Shown in pieces: positions 35,348-48,600 of a stretch of 64,000 bases of DNA. The first letter of the stretch is position 1. The number at the start of each line of letters is the position of its first letter. The notes under the pieces were generated by a model. The model saw only the letters and a program-made list of their open reading frames with translations, was not told the DNA's origin and ran no database searches. This DNA is from Osmia lignaria lignaria. Its lineage: Eukaryota; Arthropoda; Insecta; Hymenoptera; Megachilidae. Where the stretch lies: positions 10,934,001 through 10,998,000 of the forward strand of contig NW_027478160.1 of the NCBI RefSeq assembly GCF_051020975.1, read 5' to 3'. A program made the position numbers and the translations under genes.

Positions 35348-37279
35348 GATCAGATGCGTAGTTCTCGAGATATATCAAGATATTTAAAATTTCCGAAGCC
35401 GCACCAACATAATAGAGATACAGAAACACCGTGGCCCCTTTCTTTGCGATAACTCTGCACTATTGCGAGCTGCAAATGCCACTTCCAGCTTAGCTGTGCA
35501 GAAGAAGAACAACAAGAAGAAGAAATATCTCGAAATATGTCCGTCAGGCCCCTTCCCTTGAGATAAATCTGCAAATATCTCGGAAACGAAGCGAGCTATG
35601 CCAAAATGTTAAGAGACCTTATTTGTAGACAATTAAGTTTCCTACTTTTTATGTTCTATGATATTTTTTGATCAGATGCGTAGTTCTCGAGATATATCAA
35701 GATATTTAAAAGTTCCGAAGCTGCACCAACATAATAGAGGTGCAGAAACACCGTGGCCTCTTTCTTTGAGATAACTCTGCACTATTGCGAGCTGCAAATG
35801 CCACTTCCAGCTTAGCTGTGCAGAAGAGGAACAACAAGAAGAAGAAATATCTCGAAATATGTCCGTCAGGACCCTTCCCTTGAGATAAATCTGCAAATAT
35901 CTCGGAAACAAAGCGAGCTATTGCAAAACGTTAAGAGACCTTTTTTGTAGAGAATTAAGTTTCCTACTTTTTATGTTCTATGATATTTTTTGATCAGATG
36001 CGTAGTTCTCGAGATATATCAAGATATTTAAAAGTTCCGAAGCTGCACCAACATAATAGAGGTGCAGAAACACCGTGGCCTCTTTCTTTGAGATAACTCT
36101 GCACTATTGCGAGCTGCAAATGCCACTTCCAGCTTAGCTGTGCAGAAGAGGAACAACAAGAAGAAGAAATATCTCGGAATATGTCCGTCAGGCCCCTTCC
36201 CTTGAGATATATCTGCAAATATCTCGGAAACGATGCCAGCTATGGGAAAATGTTAAGAGACCTTTTTTGTAGAGAATTAAGTTTCCTACTTTTTATCTTC
36301 TATGCTATTTTTTGATCAGATGCGTAGTTCTCGAGATATATCAAGATATTTAAAAGTTCCGAAGCCGCACCAACATAATAGAGATACAGAAACACCGTGG
36401 CCCCTGTCTTTGAGATAACTCTGCACTATTGCGAGCTGTAAATGCCACTTCCAGCTTAGCTGTGCAGAAGAAGAACAACAAGAAGAAGAAATATCTCGAA
36501 ATATGTCCGTCAGGCCCCTTCCCTTGAGATAAATCGGCAAGTATCTCGGAAACAAAGCGAGCTATGGCAAAATGTTAAGAGACCTTTTTTGTAGACAATT
36601 ATGTTTCCTACAATTTATGTTCTATGATATTTTTTGATCAAATGCGTAGTTCTCGAGATATATCAAGATATTTAAAAGTTCCGAAGCCGCACCAACATAA
36701 TAGAGATACAGAAACACCGTGGCCCCTCTCTTTGAGATAACTCTGCACTATTGCGAGCTGGAAATGCCACGTCCAGTTTAGCTGTGCAGAAGAAGAACAA
36801 CAAGAAGAAGAAATATCTCGAAATATGTCCGTCAGGCCCCTTCCCTTGAGATAAATCTGCAAATATCTCGGAAACGAAGCGAGCTATGGCAAAATGTTAA
36901 GAGACCTTTTTTGTAGAGAATTATGTTTCCTACTTTTTATGTTCTATGATATTTTTTGATCAGGCGCGTAGTTCTCGAGATATATCAAGATATTTAAAAG
37001 TTCCGAAGCCGCACCAACATAATAGAGATACAGAAACACCGTGGCCCCTCTCTTTGAGATAACTCTGCACTATTGCGAGCTGGAAATGCCACTTCCAGTT
37101 TAGCTGTGCAGAAGAAGAACAACAAGAAGAAGAAATATCTCGAAATATGTCCGTTAGGCCCCTTCCCTTGAGATAAATCTGCAAATATCTCGGAAACGAA
37201 GCGAGCTATGGCAAAATGTTAAGAGACCTTTTTTGTAGAGAATTAAGTTTCCTACTTTTTATGTTCTATGATATTTTTT
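35348..37279. repeat. Third, shortened copy of 9-monomer HOR material (M110-M115)
   Basis: M110 matches M96 and the AAAATTTCCG class. M111 (35670) starts like M88 (GAGGTGCAG, GAGGAACAAC) and ends like M89 (CAGGACCC, AAACAAAGCG, ATTGCAAAACG), so two monomers are fused into one. M112-M114 match M90-M92 or M99-M101, with CCCCTGTCTTTG in M113. M115 (GATCAGGCGCG) has a GCTGGAAATG body with CCGTTAGG. The spacing M99 to M112 is 4186 bp, exactly 13 units. Confidence 0.8.
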
Positions 37280-39211
37280 GATCAGATGCGCAGTTCTCGA
37301 GATATATCAAGATATTTAAAAGTTCCGAAGCCGCACCAACATAATAGAGATACAGAAACACCGTGGCCCCTTTCTTTGAGATAACTCTGCACTATTGCGA
37401 GCTGCAAATGCTACTTCCAGCTTAGCTGTGCAGAAGAAGAACAACAAGAAGAAGAAATATCTCGAAATATGTCCGTCAGGCCCCTGCCCTTGAGATATAT
37501 CTGCAAATATCTCGGAAACGAAGCGAGCTATGGCAAAATGTTAAGAGACCTTTTTTGTAGAGAATTATGTTTCCTACAATTTATCTTCTATGATATTTTT
37601 TGATCGGAAGCGTAGTTTTCGAGATATATCGAGATATTTAAAGGTTCCGAAGCCGCACCAACATAATAGAGATACAGAAACACCGTGGCCCCTTTCTTTG
37701 AGATAACTCTGCACTAGTGCGAGCCGCAAATGCCACTTCCAGCTTAGCTGTGCAGAAGAAGAACAACAAGAAGAAGAAATATCTCGAAATATGTCCGTCA
37801 GGCCCCTTCCCTTGAGATAAATCTGCAAATATCTCGGAAACGAAGCGAGCTATGGCAAAATGTTAAGAGACGTTTTTTGTAGAGAATTAGGTTTCCTACT
37901 TTTTATGTTCTATGATATTTTTTGATCAGATGCGTAGTTCTCGAGATATATCAAGATATTTAAAAGTTCCGAAGCCGCACCAACATAATAGAGATACAGA
38001 AACACCGTGGCCCCTTTCTTTGAGATAACTCTGCACTAGTGCGAGCCGCAAATGCCACTTCCAGCTTAGCTGTGCAGAAGAAGAACAACAAGAAGAAGAA
38101 ATATCTCGAAATATGTCCGTCAGGCCCCTTCCCTTGAGATAAATCTGCAAATATCTCGGAAACAAAGCGAGCTATGGCAAAATGTTAAGAGACCTTTTTT
38201 GTAGAGAATTAAGTTTCCTACTTTTTATGTTCTATGATATTTTTTGATCAGAAGCGTAGTTTTCGAGATATATCGAGATATTTAAAAGTTCCGAAGCCGC
38301 ACCAACATAATAGAGATACAGAAACACCGTGGCTCCTTTCTTTGAGATAACTCTGCACTACTGCGAGCTGCAAATGCCACTTCCAGCTTAGCTGTGCAGA
38401 GGAAGAACAACAAGAAGAAGAAATATCTGGAAATATGTCCGTCAGGCCCCTTCCCTTGAGATAAATCTGCAAATATCTCGGAAACGAAGCGAGCTACGGC
38501 AAAATGTTAAGAGACCTTTTTTGTAGAAAATTAGGATTCCTACTTTTTACGTTCTATGATATTTTTTGAACAGATGCGTAGTTCTCGAGATATATCAAGA
38601 TATTTAAAAGTTCCGAAGTCGCACCAACATAATAGAGATACAGAAACACCGTGGCCCCTTTCTTTGAGATAACTCTGCACTATTGCGCGCTGCAAATGGC
38701 ACTTCCAGCTTAGCTGTGCAGAAGAAGAACAACAAGAAGAAGAAATATCTCGAAATATGTCCGCCAGGCCCCTTCCCTTGAGATAAATCTGCAAATATCT
38801 CGGAAACGAAGCGAGCTATGGCAAAATGTTAAGAGACCTTTTTTGTAGAGAATTAAGTTTCCTACTTTTTATGTTCTATGATATTTTTTGATCAGATGCG
38901 TAGTTCTCGAGATATATCAAGATATTTAAAAGTTCCGAAGCCGCACTAACATAATAGAGATACAGAAACACCGTGGCCCCGTTCTTTGAGATAACTCTGC
39001 ACTATTGCGCGCTGCAAATGCCACTTCCAGCTTAGCTGTGCAGAAGAAGAACAACAAGAAGAAGAAATATCTCGAAATATGTCCGTCAGGCCCCTTCCCT
39101 TGAGATAAATCTGCAAATATCTCGGAAACGAAGCGAGCTATGGCAAAATGTTAAGAGACCTTTTTTGTAGAGAATTATGTTTCCTGCAATTTACGTTCTC
39201 TGATATTTTTT
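37280..39211. repeat. Mixed monomers without a clear HOR period (M116-M121)
   Basis: M116 has AAATGCTACTTCC, a substitution that puts a stop in the minus-strand open frame. M117 and M118 carry CACTAGTGCGAGCCGC, the Q type common at 53-61 kb. M119 resembles class I of the left HOR with ATCTGG. M120 resembles M67 (GAACAGATGCG, AATGGCAC). M121 resembles M46 and M53 (CACTAAC, CCCCGTTCTTTG). The block thus samples monomer types from across the window. Confidence 0.7.
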
Positions 39212-40499
39212 GATCAGAAGCGTAGTTTTCGAGATATATCGAGATATTTAAAAGTTCCGAAGCCGCACCAACATAATAGAGATACAGAAACACCGTGGCC
39301 CCTTTCTTTGAGATAACTCTGCACTATTGCGTCCTGCAAATGCCACTTCCAGCTTAGCTGTGCAGAAGAAGAACAACAAGAAGAAGAAATATCTCGAAAT
39401 ATGTCCCTCAGGCCCCTTCCCTTGAGATAAATCTGCAAATATCTCGGAAACCAAGCGAGCTATGGCAAAATGTTAAGAGACCTTATTTGTAGAGAATTAA
39501 GTTTCCTACTTTTTATGTTCTACGATATTTTTTGATCAGATGCGTAGTTCTCGAGATATATCTAGATATTTAAAAGTTCCGAAGCCGCACCAACATAATA
39601 GAGATACAGCAACACCGTGGCCCCTTTCTTTGAGATAACTCTGCACTATTGCGAGCTGCAAATGCCACTTCCAGCTTAGCTGTGCAGAAGAAGAACAACA
39701 AGAAGAAGAAATATCTGGAAATATGTCCGTCAGGCCCCTTCCCTTGAGATAAATCTGCAAATATCTCGGAAACGAAGCGAGCTACGGCAAAATGTTAAGA
39801 GACCTTTTTTGTAGAAAATTAGGATTCCTACTTTTTATGTTCTATGATATTTTTTGAACAGATGCGTAGTTCTCGAGATATATCAAGATATTTAAAAGTT
39901 CCGAAGCCGCACCAACATAATAGAGATACAGAAACACCGTGGCCCCTTTCTTTGAGATAACTCTGCACTATTGCGCGCTGCAAATGGCACTTCCAGCTTA
40001 GCTGTGCAGAAGAAGAACAACAAGAAGAAGAAATATCTCGAAATATGTCCGTCAGGCCCCTTCCCTTGAGATAAATCTGCAAATATCTCGGAAACGAAGC
40101 GAGCTATGGCAAAATGTTAAGAGACCTTTTTTGTAGAGAATTAAGTTTCCTACTTTTTATGTTCTATGATATTTTTTGATCAGATGCGTAGTTCTCGAGA
40201 TATATCAAGTTATTTAAAAGTTCCGAAGCCGCACCAACATAATAGAGATACAGAAACACCGTGGCCCCTTTCTTTGAGATAACTCTGCACGATTGCGAGC
40301 TGGAAATGCCACTTCCAGTTTAGCTGTGCAGAAGAAGAACAACAAGAAGAAGAAATATCTCGAAATATGTCCGTCAGGCCCCTTCCCTTGAGATATATCT
40401 GCAAATATCTCGGAAACAAAGCGAGCTATGGCAAAATGTTAAGAGACCTTTTTTGTAGAGAATTATGTTTCCTACAATTTATGTTCTATGATATTTTTT
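39212..40499. repeat. Diverged 4-monomer copy of 20856-22143 (M122-M125)
   Basis: M122-M124 follow the order of M65-M67 at a spacing of 18356 bp (57 units plus two inserted bases). Shared markers include GGAAACCAAG with CTTATTTG and GTTCTACGAT in the tail of M122, ATCTGG in M123 and GAACAG or GGACAG with AATGGCAC in M124. M122 has GCGTCCTGC and CCCTCAGG of its own. M125 shares the first half of M68 (CACGATTGCGAGCTGG) and then ends differently (GATATATC, AAACAAAG). It is an older duplication than the 14-monomer one. Confidence 0.75.
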
Positions 40500-41465
40500 G
40501 ATCAGAAGCGTAGTTTTCGAGATATATCGAGATATTTAAAAGTTCCGAAGCCGCACCAACATAATAGAGATACAGAAACACCGTGGCCCCTTTCTTTCAG
40601 ATAACTATGCACTATTGCGAGCTGCAAATGCCACTTCCAGCTTAGCTGTGCAGAAGAAGAACAACAAGAAGAAGAAATATCTCGAAATATGTCCGTCAGG
40701 CCCCTTACCTTGAGATAAATCTGCAAATATCTCGGAAACGAAGCGAGCTATGGCAAAATGTTAAGAGACCTTTTTTGTAGAGAATTATGTTTCCTACAAT
40801 TTACGTTCTCTGATATTTTTTGATCAGAAGCGTAGTTTTCGAGATATATCGAGATATTTAAAAGTTCCGAAGCCGCACCAACATAATAGAGATACCGAAA
40901 CACCGTGGCCCCTTTCTTTGAGATAACTCTGCACTATTGCGAGCTGCAAATGCCACTTCCAGCTTAGCTGTGCAGAAGAAGAACAACAAGAAGAAGAAAT
41001 ATCTGGAAATATGTCCGTCAGGCCCCTTCCCTTGAGATAAATCTGCAAATATCTCGGAAACGAAGCGAGCTATTGCAAAACGTTAAGAGACCTTTTTTGT
41101 AGCGAATTAAGTTTCCTACTTTTTATGTTCTATGATATTTTTTGATCAGATGCGTAGTTCTCGAGATATATCAAGATATTTAAAAGCTCCGAAGCTGCAC
41201 CAACATATAAGAGGTACAGAAACACCGTGGCCCCTTTCTTTGAGATAACTCTGCACTATTGCGAGCTGCAAATGCCACTTCCAGCTTAGCTGTGCAGAAG
41301 AAGAACAACAAGAAGAAGAAATATCTCGAAATATGTCCGTCAGGACCCTTCCCTTGAGATAAATCTGCAAATATCTCGGAAACGAAGCGAGCTATTGCAA
41401 AACGTTAAGAGACCTTTTTTGTAGAGAATTAAGTTTCCTACTTTTTATGTTGTATGATATTTTTT
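40500..41465. repeat. Three monomers leading into the 13-monomer HOR (M126-M128)
   Basis: M126 (TTTCAGATAACTATGC, CTTACCTTGAG) resembles M140, M153 and M194. M127 (GATACCGAAAC, ATCTGG) is matched by M141. M128 (41144-41465) has no counterpart before 45650 in the second copy; it carries AACATATAAGAGG where others have AACATAATAGAGG. So M126-M127 equal M140-M141, and one monomer was lost or gained between the two places. Confidence 0.82.
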
Positions 41466-42431
41466 GATCAGATGCGTAGTTCTCGAGATATATCAAGATA
41501 TTTAAAAGCTCCGAAGCTGCACCAACATAATAGAGGTACAGAAACACCGTGGCCCCTTTCTTTGAGATAACTCTGCACTATTGCGAGCTGCAAATGCCAC
41601 TTCCAGCTTAGCTGTGCAGAAGAAGAACAACAAGAAGAAGAAATATCTCGAAATATGTCCGTCAGGCCCCTTCCCTTGAGATAAATCTGCAAATACCTCG
41701 GAAACCAAGCGAGCTATGGCAAAATGTTAAGAGACCTTTTTTGTAGAGAATTAAGTTTCCTACTTTTTATGTTCTATGATATTTTTCGATCAGAGGCGTA
41801 GTTCTCGAGATATATCAAGATATTTAAAAGTTCCGAAGCCGCACCAATATAATAGAGATACAGAAACACCGTGGCCCCTTTCTTTGAGATAACTCTGCAC
41901 GATTGCGAGCTGGAAATGCCACTTCCAGTTTAGCTGTGCAGAAGAAGAACAACAAGAAGAAGAAATATCTCGAAATATGTCCATCAGGACCCTTCCCTTG
42001 AGATAAATGTGCAAATATCTCGGAAACGAAGCGAGCTATGGCAAAACGTTAAGAGACCTTTTTTGTAGAGAACTATGTTCCCTACAATTTATGTTCTATG
42101 ATATTTTTTGATCAGATGCGTAGTTCTCGAGATATATCAAGATATTTAAAATTTCCGAAGCCGCACCAACATAATAGAGATACAGAAACGCCGTGGCCCC
42201 TTTCTTTGCGATAACTCTGCACTATTGCGAGCTGCAAATGCCACTTCCAGCTTAGCTGTGCAGAAGAAGAACAACAAGAAGAAGAAATATCTCGAAATAT
42301 GTCCGTCAGGCCCCTTCCCTTGAGATAAATCTGCAAATATCTCGGAAACGAAGCGAGCTATGGCAAAATGTTAAGAGACCTTTTTTGTAGAGAATTATGT
42401 TTCCTACAATTTATGTTGTATGATATTTTTT

Positions 42432-44361
42432 GATCAGAAGCGTAGTTTTCGAGATATATCGAGATATTTAAAAGTTCCGAAGCCGCACCAACATAATAGA
42501 GATACAGAAACACCGTGGCCCCTCTCTTTGAGATAACTCTGCACTATTGCGAGCTGCAAATGCCACTTCCAGCTTAGCTGTGCAGAAGAAGAACAACAAG
42601 AAGAAGAAATATCTCGAAATATGTCCGTCAGGCCCCTTCCCTTGAGATAAATCGACAAGTATCTCGGAAAGAAGCGAGCTATGCCAAAATGTTAAGAGAC
42701 CTTATTTGTAGACAATTAAGTTTCCTACTTTTTATGTTCTATGATATTTTTTGATCAGATGCGCAGTTCTCGAGATATATCAAGATATTTAAAAGTTCCG
42801 AAGCTGCACCAACATAATAGAGGTGCAGAAACACCGTGGCCTCTTTCTTTGAGATAACTCTGCACTATTGCGAGCTGCAAATGCCACTTCCAGCTTAGCT
42901 GTGCAGAAGAGGAACAACAAGAAGAAGAAATATCTCGGAATATGTCCGTCAGGCCCCTTCCCTTGAGATAAATCTGCAAATATCTCGGAAACGATGCCAG
43001 CTATGGGAAAATGTTAAGAAACCTTTTTTGTAGAGAATTAAGTTTCCTACTTTTTATCTTGTATGATATTTTTTGATCAGATGCGTAGTTCTCGAGATAT
43101 ATCAAGATATTTAAAAGTTCCGAAGCCGCACCAACATAATAGAGATACAGAAACACCGTGGCCCCTTTCTTTGAGATAACTCTGCACTATTGCGAGCTGT
43201 AAATGCCACTTCCAGCTTAGCTGTGCAGAAGAAGAACAACAAGAAGAAGAAATATCTCGAAATATGTCCGTCAGGCCCCTTCCCTTGAGATATATCTGCA
43301 AATATCTCGGAAACAAAGCGAGCTATGGCAAAATGTTAAGAGACCTTTTTTGTAGAGAATTATGTTTCCTACAATTTATGTTCTGTGATATTTTTTGATC
43401 AGAAGCGTAGTTTTCGAGATATATCGAGATATTTAAAAGTTCCGAAGCCGCACCAACATAATAGAGATACAGAAACACCGTGGCCCCTCTCTTTGAGATA
43501 ACTCTGCACTATTGCGAGCTGCAAATGCCACTTCCAGCTTAGCTGTGCAGAAGAAGAACAACAAGAAGAAGAAATATCTCGAAATATGTCCGTCAGGCCC
43601 CTTCCCTTGAGATAAATCGGCAAGTATCTCGGAAAGAAGCGAGCTATGCCAAAATGTTAAGAGACCTTATTTGTAGACAATTAAGTTTCCTACTTTTTAT
43701 GTTCTGTGATATTTTTTGATCAGATGCGTAGTTCTCGAGATATATCAAGATATTTAAAAGTTCCGAAGCTGCACCAACATAATAGAGGTGCAGAAACACC
43801 GTGGCCTCTTTCTTTGAGATAACTCTGCACTATTGCGAGCTGCAAATGCCACTTCCAGCTTAGCTGTGCAGAAGAGGAACAACAAGAAGAAGAAATATCT
43901 CGGAATATGTCCGTCAGGCCCCTTCCCTTGAGATAAATCTGCAAATATCTCGGAAACGATGCCAGCTATGGGAAAATGTTAAGAAACCTTTTTTGTAGAG
44001 AATTAAGTTTCCTACTTTTTATCTTGTATGATATTTTTTGATCAGATGCGTAGTTCTCGAGATATATCAAGATATTTAAAAGTTCCGAAGCCGCACCAAC
44101 ATAATAGAGATACAGAAACACCGTGGCCCCTTTCTTTGAGATAACTCTGCACTATTGCGAGCTGTAAATGCCACTTCCAGCTTAGCTGTGCAGAAGAAGA
44201 ACAACAAGAAGAAGAAATATCTCGAAATATGTCCGTCAGGCCCCTTCCCTTGAGATATATCTGCAAATATCTCGGAAACAAAGCGAGCTATGGCAAAATG
44301 TTAAGAGACCTTTTTTGTAGAGAATTATGTTTCCTACAATTTATGTTCTATGATATTTTTT
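42432..44361. repeat. Nested 965-bp trimers in 13-monomer copy 1 (M132-M134, M135-M137)
   Basis: Two trimers of 965 bp follow each other. The first monomer of each carries the same 1-bp deletion (GGAAAGAAGCG), preceded by ATCGACAAG in M132 and ATCGGCAAG in M135. The second has GAGGTGCAG and AAGAAACC, the third GCTGTAAATG and GATATATC. M138 (44362) starts a third round but with a different middle. The same structure recurs at 46616-48545. Confidence 0.88.
42667..42671. other. 1-bp deletion class 2 (GGAAACGAAG to GGAAAGAAG)
   Basis: The lost base recurs near 43632, 46852 and 47817. All four monomers (M132, M135, M145, M148) are the first unit of a nested trimer inside the 13-monomer HOR and share ATCGACAAG or ATCGGCAAG just before it. 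Confidence 0.92.
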
Positions 44362-45649
44362 GATCAGAAGCGTAGTTTTCGAGATATATCGAGATATTTA
44401 AAAGTTCCGAAGCCGCACCAACATAATAGAGATACAGAAACACCGTGGCCCCTTTCTTTCAGATAACTATGCACTATTGCGAGCTGTAAATGCCACTTCC
44501 AGCTTAGCTGTGCAGAAGAAGAACAACAAGAAGAAGAAATATCTCGAAATATGTCCGTCAGGCCCCTTCCCTTGAGATAAATCGGCAAGTATCTCGGAAA
44601 CGAAGCGAGCTATGGCAAAATGTTAAGAGACCTTTTTTGTAGACAATTATGTTTCCTACTTTTTATCTTCTATGCTATTTTTTGATCAGATGCGTAGTTC
44701 TCGAGATATATCAAGATATTTAAAAGTTCCGAAGCCGCACCAACATAATAGAGATACAGAAACACCGTGGCCCCTGTCTTTGAGATAACTCTGCACTATT
44801 GCGAGCTGTAAATGCCACTTCCAGCTTAGCTGTGCAGAAGAAGAACAACAAGAAGAAGAAATATCTCGAAATATGTCCGTCAGGCCCCTTCCCTTGAGAT
44901 ATATCTGCAAATATCTCGGAAACAAAGCGAGCTACTGCAAAATGTTAAGAGACCTTTTTTGTAGAGAATTATGTTTCCTACAATTTATGTTCTATGATAT
45001 TTTTTGATCAGAAGCGTAGTTTTCGAGATATATCGAGATATTTCAAAGTTCCGAAGCCGCACCAACATAATAGAGATACAGAAACACCGTGGCCCCTTTC
45101 TTTCAGATAACTATGCACTATTGCGAGCTGCAAATGCCACTTCCAGCTTAGCTGTGCAGAAGAAGAACAACAAGAAGAAGAAATATCTCGAAATATGTCC
45201 GTCAGGCCCCTTACCTTGAGATAAATCTGCAAATATCTCGGAAACGAAGCGAGCTATGGCAAAATGTTAAGAGACCTTTTTTGTAGAGAATTATGTTTCC
45301 TACAATTTACGTTCTCTGATATTTTTTGATCAGAAGCGTAGTTTTCGAGATATATCGAGATATTTAAAAGTTCCGAAGCCGCACCAACATAATAGAGATA
45401 CCGAAACACCGTGGCCCCTTTCTTTGAGATAACTCTGCACTATTGCGAGCTGCAAATGCCACTTCCAGCTTAGCTGTGCAGAAGAAGAACAACAAGAAGA
45501 AGAAATATCTGGAAATATGTCCGTCAGGCCCCTTCCCTTGAGATAAATCTGCAAATATCTCGGAAACGAAGCGAGCTATTGCAAAACGTTAAGAGACCTT
45601 TTTTGTAGCGAATTAAGTTTCCTACTTTTTATGTTGTATGATATTTTTT

Positions 45650-48600
45650 GATCAGATGCGTAGTTCTCGAGATATATCAAGATATTTAAAAGCTCCGAAG
45701 CTGCACCAACATAATAGAGGTACAGAAACACCGTGGCCCCTTTCTTTGAGATAACTCTGCACTATTGCGAGCTGCAAATGCCACTTCCAGCTTAGCTGTG
45801 CAGAAGAAGAACAACAAGAAGAAGAAATATCTCGAAATATGTCCGTCAGGCCCCTTCCCTTGAGATAAATCTGCAAATACCTCGGAAACCAAGCGAGCTA
45901 TGGCAAAATGTTAAGAGACCTTTTTTGTAGAGAATTAAGTTTCCTACTTTTTATGTTCTATGATATTTTTCGATCAGAGGCGTAGTTCTCGAGATATATC
46001 AAGATATTTAAAAGTTCCGAAGCCGCACCAATATAATAGAGATACAGAAACACCGTGGCCCCTTTCTTTGAGATAACTCTGCACGATTGCGAGCTGGAAA
46101 TGCCACTTCCAGTTTAGCTGTGCAGAAGAAGAACAACAAGAAGAAGAAATATCTCGAAATATGTCCATCAGGACCCTTCCCTTGAGATAAATGTGCAAAT
46201 ATCTCGGAAACGAAGCGAGCTATGGCAAAATGTTAAGAGACCTTTTTTGTAGAGAATTATGTTCCCTACAATTTATGTTCTATGATATTTTTTGATCAGA
46301 TGCGTAGTTCTCGAGATATATCAAGATATTTAAAATTTCCGAAGCCGCACCAACATAATAGAGATACAGAAACGCCGTGGCCCCTTTCTTTGCGATAACT
46401 CTGCACTATTGCGAGCTGCAAATGCCACTTCCAGCTTAGCTGTGCAGAAGAAGAACAACAAGAAGAAGAAATATCTCGAAATATGTCCGTCAGGCCCCTT
46501 CCCTTGAGATAAATCTGCAAATATCTCGGAAACGAAGCGAGCTATGGCAAAATGTTAAGAGACCTTTTTTGTAGAGAATTATGTTTCCTACAATTTATGT
46601 TCTATGATATTTTTTGATCAGAAGCGTAGTTTTCGAGATATATCGAGATATTTAAAAGTTCCGAAGCCGCACCAACATAATAGAGATACAGAAACACCGT
46701 GGCCCCTCTCTTTGAGATAACTCTGCACTATTGCGAGCTGCAAATGCCACTTCCAGCTTAGCTGTGCAGAAGAAGAACAACAAGAAGAAGAAATATCTCG
46801 AAATATGTCCGTCAGGCCCCTTCCCTTGAGATAAATCGACAAGTATCTCGGAAAGAAGCGAGCTATGCCAAAATGTTAAGAGACCTTATTTGTAGACAAT
46901 TAAGTTTCCTACTTTTTATGTTCTATGATATTTTTTGATCAGATGCGTAGTTCTCGAGATATATCAAGATATTTAAAAGTTCCGAAGCTGCACCAACATA
47001 ATAGAGGTGCAGAAACACCGTGGCCTCTTTCTTTGAGATAACTCTGCACTATTGCGAGCTGCAAATGCCACTTCCAGCTTAGCTGTGCAGAAGAGGAACA
47101 ACAAGAAGAAGAAATATCTCGGAATATGTCCGTCAGGCCCCTTCCCTTGAGATAAATCTGCAAATATCTCGGAAACGATGCCAGCTATGGGAAAATGTTA
47201 AGAAACCTTTTTTGTAGAGAATTAAGTTTCCTACTTTTTATCTTGTATGATATTTTTTGATCAGATGCGTAGTTCTCGAGATATATCAAGATATTTAAAA
47301 GTTCCGAAGCCGCACCAACATAATAGAGATACAGAAACACCGTGGCCCCTTTCTTTGAGATAACTCTGCACTATTGCGAGCTGTAAATGCCACTTCCAGC
47401 TTAGCTGTGCAGAAGAAGAACAACAAGAAGAAGAAATATCTCGAAATATGTCCGTCAGGCCCCTTCCCTTGAGATATATCTGCAAATATCTCGGAAACAA
47501 AGCGAGCTATGGCAAAATGTTAAGAGACCTTTTTTGTAGAGAATTATGTTTCCTACAATTTATGTTCTATGATATTTTTTGATCAGAAGCGTAGTTTTCG
47601 AGATATATCGAGATATTTAAAAGTTCCGAAGCCGCACCAACATAATAGAGATACAGAAACACCGTGGCCCCTCTCTTTGAGATAACTCTGCACTATTGCG
47701 AGCTGCAAATGCCACTTCCAGCTTAGCTGTGCAGAAGAAGAACAACAAGATGAAGAAATATCTCGAAATATGTCCGTCAGGCCCCTTCCCTTGAGATAAA
47801 TCGGCAAGTATCTCGGAAAGAAGCGACCTATGCCAAAATGTTAAGAGACCTTATTTGTAGACAATTAAGTTTCCTACTTTTTATGTTCTGTGATATTTTT
47901 TGATCAGATGCGTAGTTCTCGAGATATATCAAGATATTGAAAAGTTCCGAAGCTGCACCAACATAATAGAGGTGCAGAAACACCGTGGCCTCTTTCTTTG
48001 AGATAACTCTGCACTATTGCGAGCTGCAAATGCCACTTCCAGCTTAGCTGTGCAGAAGAGGAACAACAAGAAGAAGAAATATCTCGGAATATGTCCGTCA
48101 GGCCCCTTCCCTTGAGATAAATCTGCAAATATCTCGGAAACGATGCCAGCTATGGGAAAATGTTAAGAAACCTTTTTTGTAGAGAATTAAGTTTCCTACT
48201 TTTTATCTTGTATGATATTTTTTGATCAGATGCGTAGTTCTCGAGATATATCAAGATATTTAAAAGTTCCGAAGCCGCACCAACATAATAGAGATACAGA
48301 AACACCGTGGCCCCTTTCTTTGAGATAACTCTGCACTATTGCGAGCTGTAAATGCCACTTCCAGCTTAGCTGTGCAGAAGAAGAACAACAAGAAGAAGAA
48401 ATATCTCGAAATATGTCCGTCAGGCCCCTTCCCTTGAGATATATCTGCAAATATCTCGGAAACAAAGCGAGCTATGGCAAAATGTTAAGAGACCTTTTTT
48501 GTAGAGAATTATGTTTCCTACAATTTATGTTCTATGATATTTTTTGATCAGAAGCGTAGTTTTCGAGATATATCGAGATATTTAAAAGTTCCGAAGCCGC

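Larger units (their letters stand above)
41466..45649. repeat. 13-monomer HOR copy 1, 4184 bp (M129-M141)
   Basis: M129-M140 recur as M142-M153 at 4184 bp, 13 units minus two deleted bases. Markers: AGCTCCGAAGCTGC with AATACCTCGG (M129), ACCAATATAATAG and AAATGTGCAAAT (M130), GAAACGCCG (M131), ATCGACAAG with the 1-bp deletion (M132), GAGGTGCAG (M133), GCTGTAAATG with AAACAAAG (M134), deletion monomer (M135), TTTCAGATAACTATGC (M138, M140), CCCCTGTCTTTG (M139). The last monomer, M141, is matched by M127, not by the end of copy 2. Confidence 0.92.
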
